NCBI GenBank assembly: GCA_963680875.1
Contig: OY804580.1
Coordinates: 110,301,534 to 110,365,533 of the forward strand
Direction of reading: 5' to 3'
Origin: Bathymodiolus brooksi
Lineage: Eukaryota > Mollusca > Bivalvia > Mytilida > Modiolidae
Length of the DNA: 64,000 bases
Made by a program: the position numbers and the translations under genes. The notes beneath the pieces were generated by a model. It saw only the letters and a program-made list of their open reading frames with translations, made no database searches and was not told the origin of the DNA. Every line of letters begins with the position of its first letter. Positions within the stretch are counted from its first letter, which is position 1. Shown in pieces: positions 60,301 to 64,000 of the stretch.

Positions 60301-63300
60301 TAAACAGTGATGGTCAACAATTCTACCAATATCAACAAAACCAAGAATCACCTCTCACCTAAAGAAAGTTTAAACAGTGATGGTCAACAATTCTACCAAT
60401 ATCAACAAAACCAACAACCACCTATCACCTAAAGAAAGTTTAAACAGTGATGGTCAACAATTCCACCAATATCAACAAAACTAACAACCACCTCTCACCT
60501 AAAGAAAGTTTAAACAGTGATGGTCAACAATTCCACCAATATCAACAAAACAAACAACCACCTCTCATCTAAAGAAAGTTTAAACAGTGATGGGCAACAA
60601 TTCTACCAATATCAACAAAACCAACAATCACCTATCACCTAAAGAAAGTTTAAACAGTGATGGTCAACAATTCTACCAATATCAACAAAACTAACAACCA
60701 CCTCTCACCTAAAGAAAGTTTAAACAGTGATGGTCAACAATTCCACCAATATCAACAAAACAAACAACCACCTCCCATCTAAAGAAAGTTTAAACAGTGA
60801 TGGTCAACAATTCTACCAATATCAACAAATCCAACAACCACCTCTCACCTAAAGAAAGTTTAAACAGTGATGGTCAACAATTCTACCAATATCAACAAAT
60901 CCAACAACCACCTCTCACCTAAAGAAAGTTTAAACAGTGATGGTCAACAATTCCACCAATATCAACAAAACAAACAACCACCACTCATCTAAAGAAAGTT
61001 TAAACAGTGATGGTCAACAATTCTACCAATATCAACAAAACCAACAATCACCTATCACCTAAAGAAAGTTTAAACAGTGATGGTCAACAATTCTACCAAT
61101 ATCAACAAAACAAACAACCACCTCTCACCTAAAGAAAGTTTAAACAGTGATGGTCAACAATTCCACCAATATCAACAAAACAAACAACCACCTCTCATCT
61201 AAAAAAAGTTTAAACAGTGATGGTCAACAATTCTACCAATATCAACAAAACCAACAATCACCTATCATCTAAAGAAAGTTTAAACAGTGATGGTCAACAA
61301 TTCTACCAATATCAACAAAACTAACAACCACCTCTCACCTAAAGAAAGTTTAAACAGTGATGGTCAACAATTCCACAAATATCAACAAAACAAACAACCA
61401 CCTCTCATCTAAAGAAAGTTTAAACAGTGATGGTAAACAATTCTACCAATATCAACAAAACCAACAATCACCTATCACCTAAAGAAAGTTTAAACAGTGA
61501 TGGTCAACAATTCTACCAATATCAACACATCCAACAACCACCTCTCACCTAAAGAAAGTTTAAACAGTGATGGTCAACAATTCTACCAATATCAACAAAA
61601 CCAACAATCACCTCTCACCTAAAGAAATTTTAAACAGTGATGGTCAACAATTCCACCAATATCAACAAAACCAACAATCACCTCTCATCAAAAGAAAGTT
61701 TAAACAGTGATGGTCAACAATTCTACCAATATCAACAAAACCAACAATCACCTATCACCTAAAGAAAGTGTAAACAGTGATGGGCAACAATTCCACCAAT
61801 ATCAACAAAACTAACAACCACCTCTCACCTAAAGAAAGTTTAAACAGTGATGGTCAACAATTCCACCAATATCAACAAAACCAACAATCACCTCTCATCA
61901 AAAGAAAGTTTAAACAGTGATGGTCAACAATTCTACCAATATCAACAAAACCAACAATCACCTATCACCTAAAGAAAGTGTAAACAGTGATGGTCAACAA
62001 TTCCACTAATATCAACAAAACTAACAATCACCTCTCACCTAAAGAAAGTTTAAACAGTGATGGTCAACAAATCCACCAATATAAACAAAACCAACAATCA
62101 CCTATCACCTAAAGAAAGTTTAAACAGTGATGGTCAACAATTCTACCAATATCAACAAAACCAAGAATCACCTCTCACCTAAAGAAAGTTTAAACAGTGA
62201 TGGTCAACAATTCTACCAATATCAACAAAACCAACAACCACCTCTCACCTAAAGAAAGTTTAAACAGTGATGGTCAACAATTCCACCAATATCAACAAAA
62301 CTAACAACCACCTCTCACCTAAAGAAAGTTTAAACAGTGATGGTCAACAATTCCACCAATATCAACAAAACAAACAACCACCTCTCATCTAAAGAAAGTT
62401 TAAACAGTGATGGGCAACAATTCTACCAATATCAACAAAACCAACAATCACCTATCACCTAAAGAAAGTTTAAACAGTGATGGTCAACAATTCTACCAAT
62501 ATCAACAAAACTAACAACCACCTCTCACCTAAAGAAAGTTTAAACAGTGATGGTCAACAATTCCACCAATATCAACAAAACAAACAACCACCTCTCATCT
62601 AAAGAAAGTTTAAACAGTGATGGTCAACAATTCTACCAATATCAACAAATCCAACAACCACCTCTCACCTAAAGAAAGTTTAAACAGTGATGGTCAACAA
62701 TTCTACCAATATCAACAAATCCAACAACCACCTCTCACCTAAAGAAAGTTTAAACAGTGATGGTCAACAATTCCACCAATATCAACAAAACAAACAACCA
62801 CCACTCATCTAAAGAAAGTTTAAACAGTGATGGTCAACAATTCTACCAATATCAACAAAACCAACAATCACCTATCACCTAAAGAAAGTTTAAACAGTGA
62901 TGGTCAACAATTCTACCAATATCAACAAAACAAACAACCACCTCTCACCTAAAGAAAGTTTAAACAGTGATGGTCAACAATTCCACCAATATCAACAAAA
63001 CAAACAACCACCTCTCATCTAAAAAAAGTTTAAACAGTGATGGTCAACAATTCTACCAATATCAACAAAACCAACAATCACCTATCACCTAAAGAAAGTT
63101 TAAACAGTGATGGTCAACAATTCTACCAATATCAACAAAACTAACAACCACCTCTCACCTAAAGAAAGTTTAAACAGTGATGGTCAACAATTCCACAAAT
63201 ATCAACAAAACAAACAACCACCTCTCATCTAAAGAAAGTTTAAACAGTGATGGTAAACAATTCTACCAATATCAACAAAACCAACAATCACCTATCACCT

Positions 63301-64000
63301 AAAGAAAGTTTAAACAGTGATGGTCAACAATTCTACCAATATCAACACATCCAACAACCACCTCTCACCTAAAGAAAGTTTAAACAGTGATGGTCAACAA
63401 TTCTACCAATATCAACAAAACCAACAATCACCTCTCACCTAAAGAAATTTTAAACAGTGATGGTCAACAATTCTACCAATATCAACAAAACCAACAATCA
63501 CCTCTCATCTAAAGAAAGCTTAAACAATGATGGTCAACAATTCCACTAATATCAACAAAACCAACAATCACCTTTCACCTAAAGAAAGTTTAAACAGTGA
63601 TGGTCAACAATTCCACTAATATCAACAAAACCAACAATCACCTCTCACCTAAAGAAAGTTTAAACAGTGATGGTCAACAATTCTACCAATATCAACAAAA
63701 CCAACAACCACCTCTCACCTAAAGAAAGTTTAAACAGTGATGGTCAACAATTCCACCAATATCAACAAAACCAACAACCACCTCTCACCTAAAGAAAGTT
63801 TAAACAGTGATGGTCAACAATTCCACCAATATCAACAAAACAAACAACCACCTCTCATCTAAAGAAAGTTTAAACAGTGATGGGCACAATTCTACCAATA
63901 TCAACAAAACCAACAATCACCTATCACCTAAAGAAAGTTTAAACAGTGATGGTCAACAATTCTACCAATATCAACAAAACTAACAACCACCTCTCACCTA
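54301..64000 (+). repeat. 70-bp satellite, main part, with higher-order repeats
   Basis: About 138 copies of the 70-bp unit, running off the right edge. Left of ~58,500 units are heterogeneous (5-unit 350-bp duplications at 54,374/54,724). From about 58,500, private variants recur at fixed distances. cctctcatcaaaag, atccaccaatataaac, tgatgggcaacaa and ccactcatct occur at 1,330 bp (19 units) and then 1,820 bp (26 units) spacing, showing three successive higher-order copies. One unit at 63,881 has lost a base. Every frame is closed by stops in most units. Confidence 0.97.

Overview
This window looks like eukaryotic, AT-rich, intron-containing DNA from an animal, most likely a bivalve mollusc and plausibly a mussel. 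The reasons are a multi-exon gene with GT-AG introns, a farnesoic-acid-O-methyltransferase-like (FAMeT) plus PAN/apple-type secreted protein architecture, and dispersed repeats of a kind I associate with bivalve genomes. There are no operons, ribosome binding sites, rRNAs, tRNAs or CRISPR arrays. The species call is inference. About two thirds of the window is tandem repeat.

Layout. 1-24,830: one satellite of interleaved 62-bp and 74-bp monomers with higher-order repeats; it continues past the left edge. 25,255-41,878: a four-exon gene on the + strand (exons 25,255-25,309; 28,791-29,318; 37,689-37,845; 41,755-41,878). It gives a 287-residue secreted protein with a signal peptide, a FAMeT-like domain and a cysteine-rich PAN/apple-like domain. 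Splice phases (1, 1, 2) agree across all three introns. The introns hold a 52-bp array; a 2.5-kb terminal-inverted-repeat transposon with an 8-bp target duplication; a broken non-LTR retrotransposon; a 99-bp array; a 35-bp array; and a 63-bp array. 42,030-45,960: further minisatellites (31/49 bp, 31 bp, 41 bp). 46,346-48,562: a TTAA-flanked transposon carrying a 155-bp repeat. 48,590-50,420: a SINE-like dispersed repeat, a TTAA-flanked MITE and two copies of a terminal motif. 50,725-64,000: a 70-bp satellite with higher-order repeats, running off the right edge and split by a 3.2-kb transposon (51,096-54,300). That transposon has ~100-bp inverted ends, a 6-bp target duplication and a degenerate hAT element nested inside it.

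The main unifying observation is that several arrays appear to come from one dispersed repeat family. A conserved end motif (gaagagtttgaagatacc or its complement) occurs five times. It lies inside the last monomers of the 62/74-bp satellite, forms part of the 35-bp monomer, and closes the 63-bp array. The 63-bp monomer is an expanded internal segment of that element, and the 99-bp monomer resembles another segment. A second dispersed family (four copies) contains the core of the 52-bp array. The 52-bp array places about 30 copies of a consensus 5' splice site (CAG|GTAAGT) on the sense strand of intron 1. Whether this affects splicing is untested.
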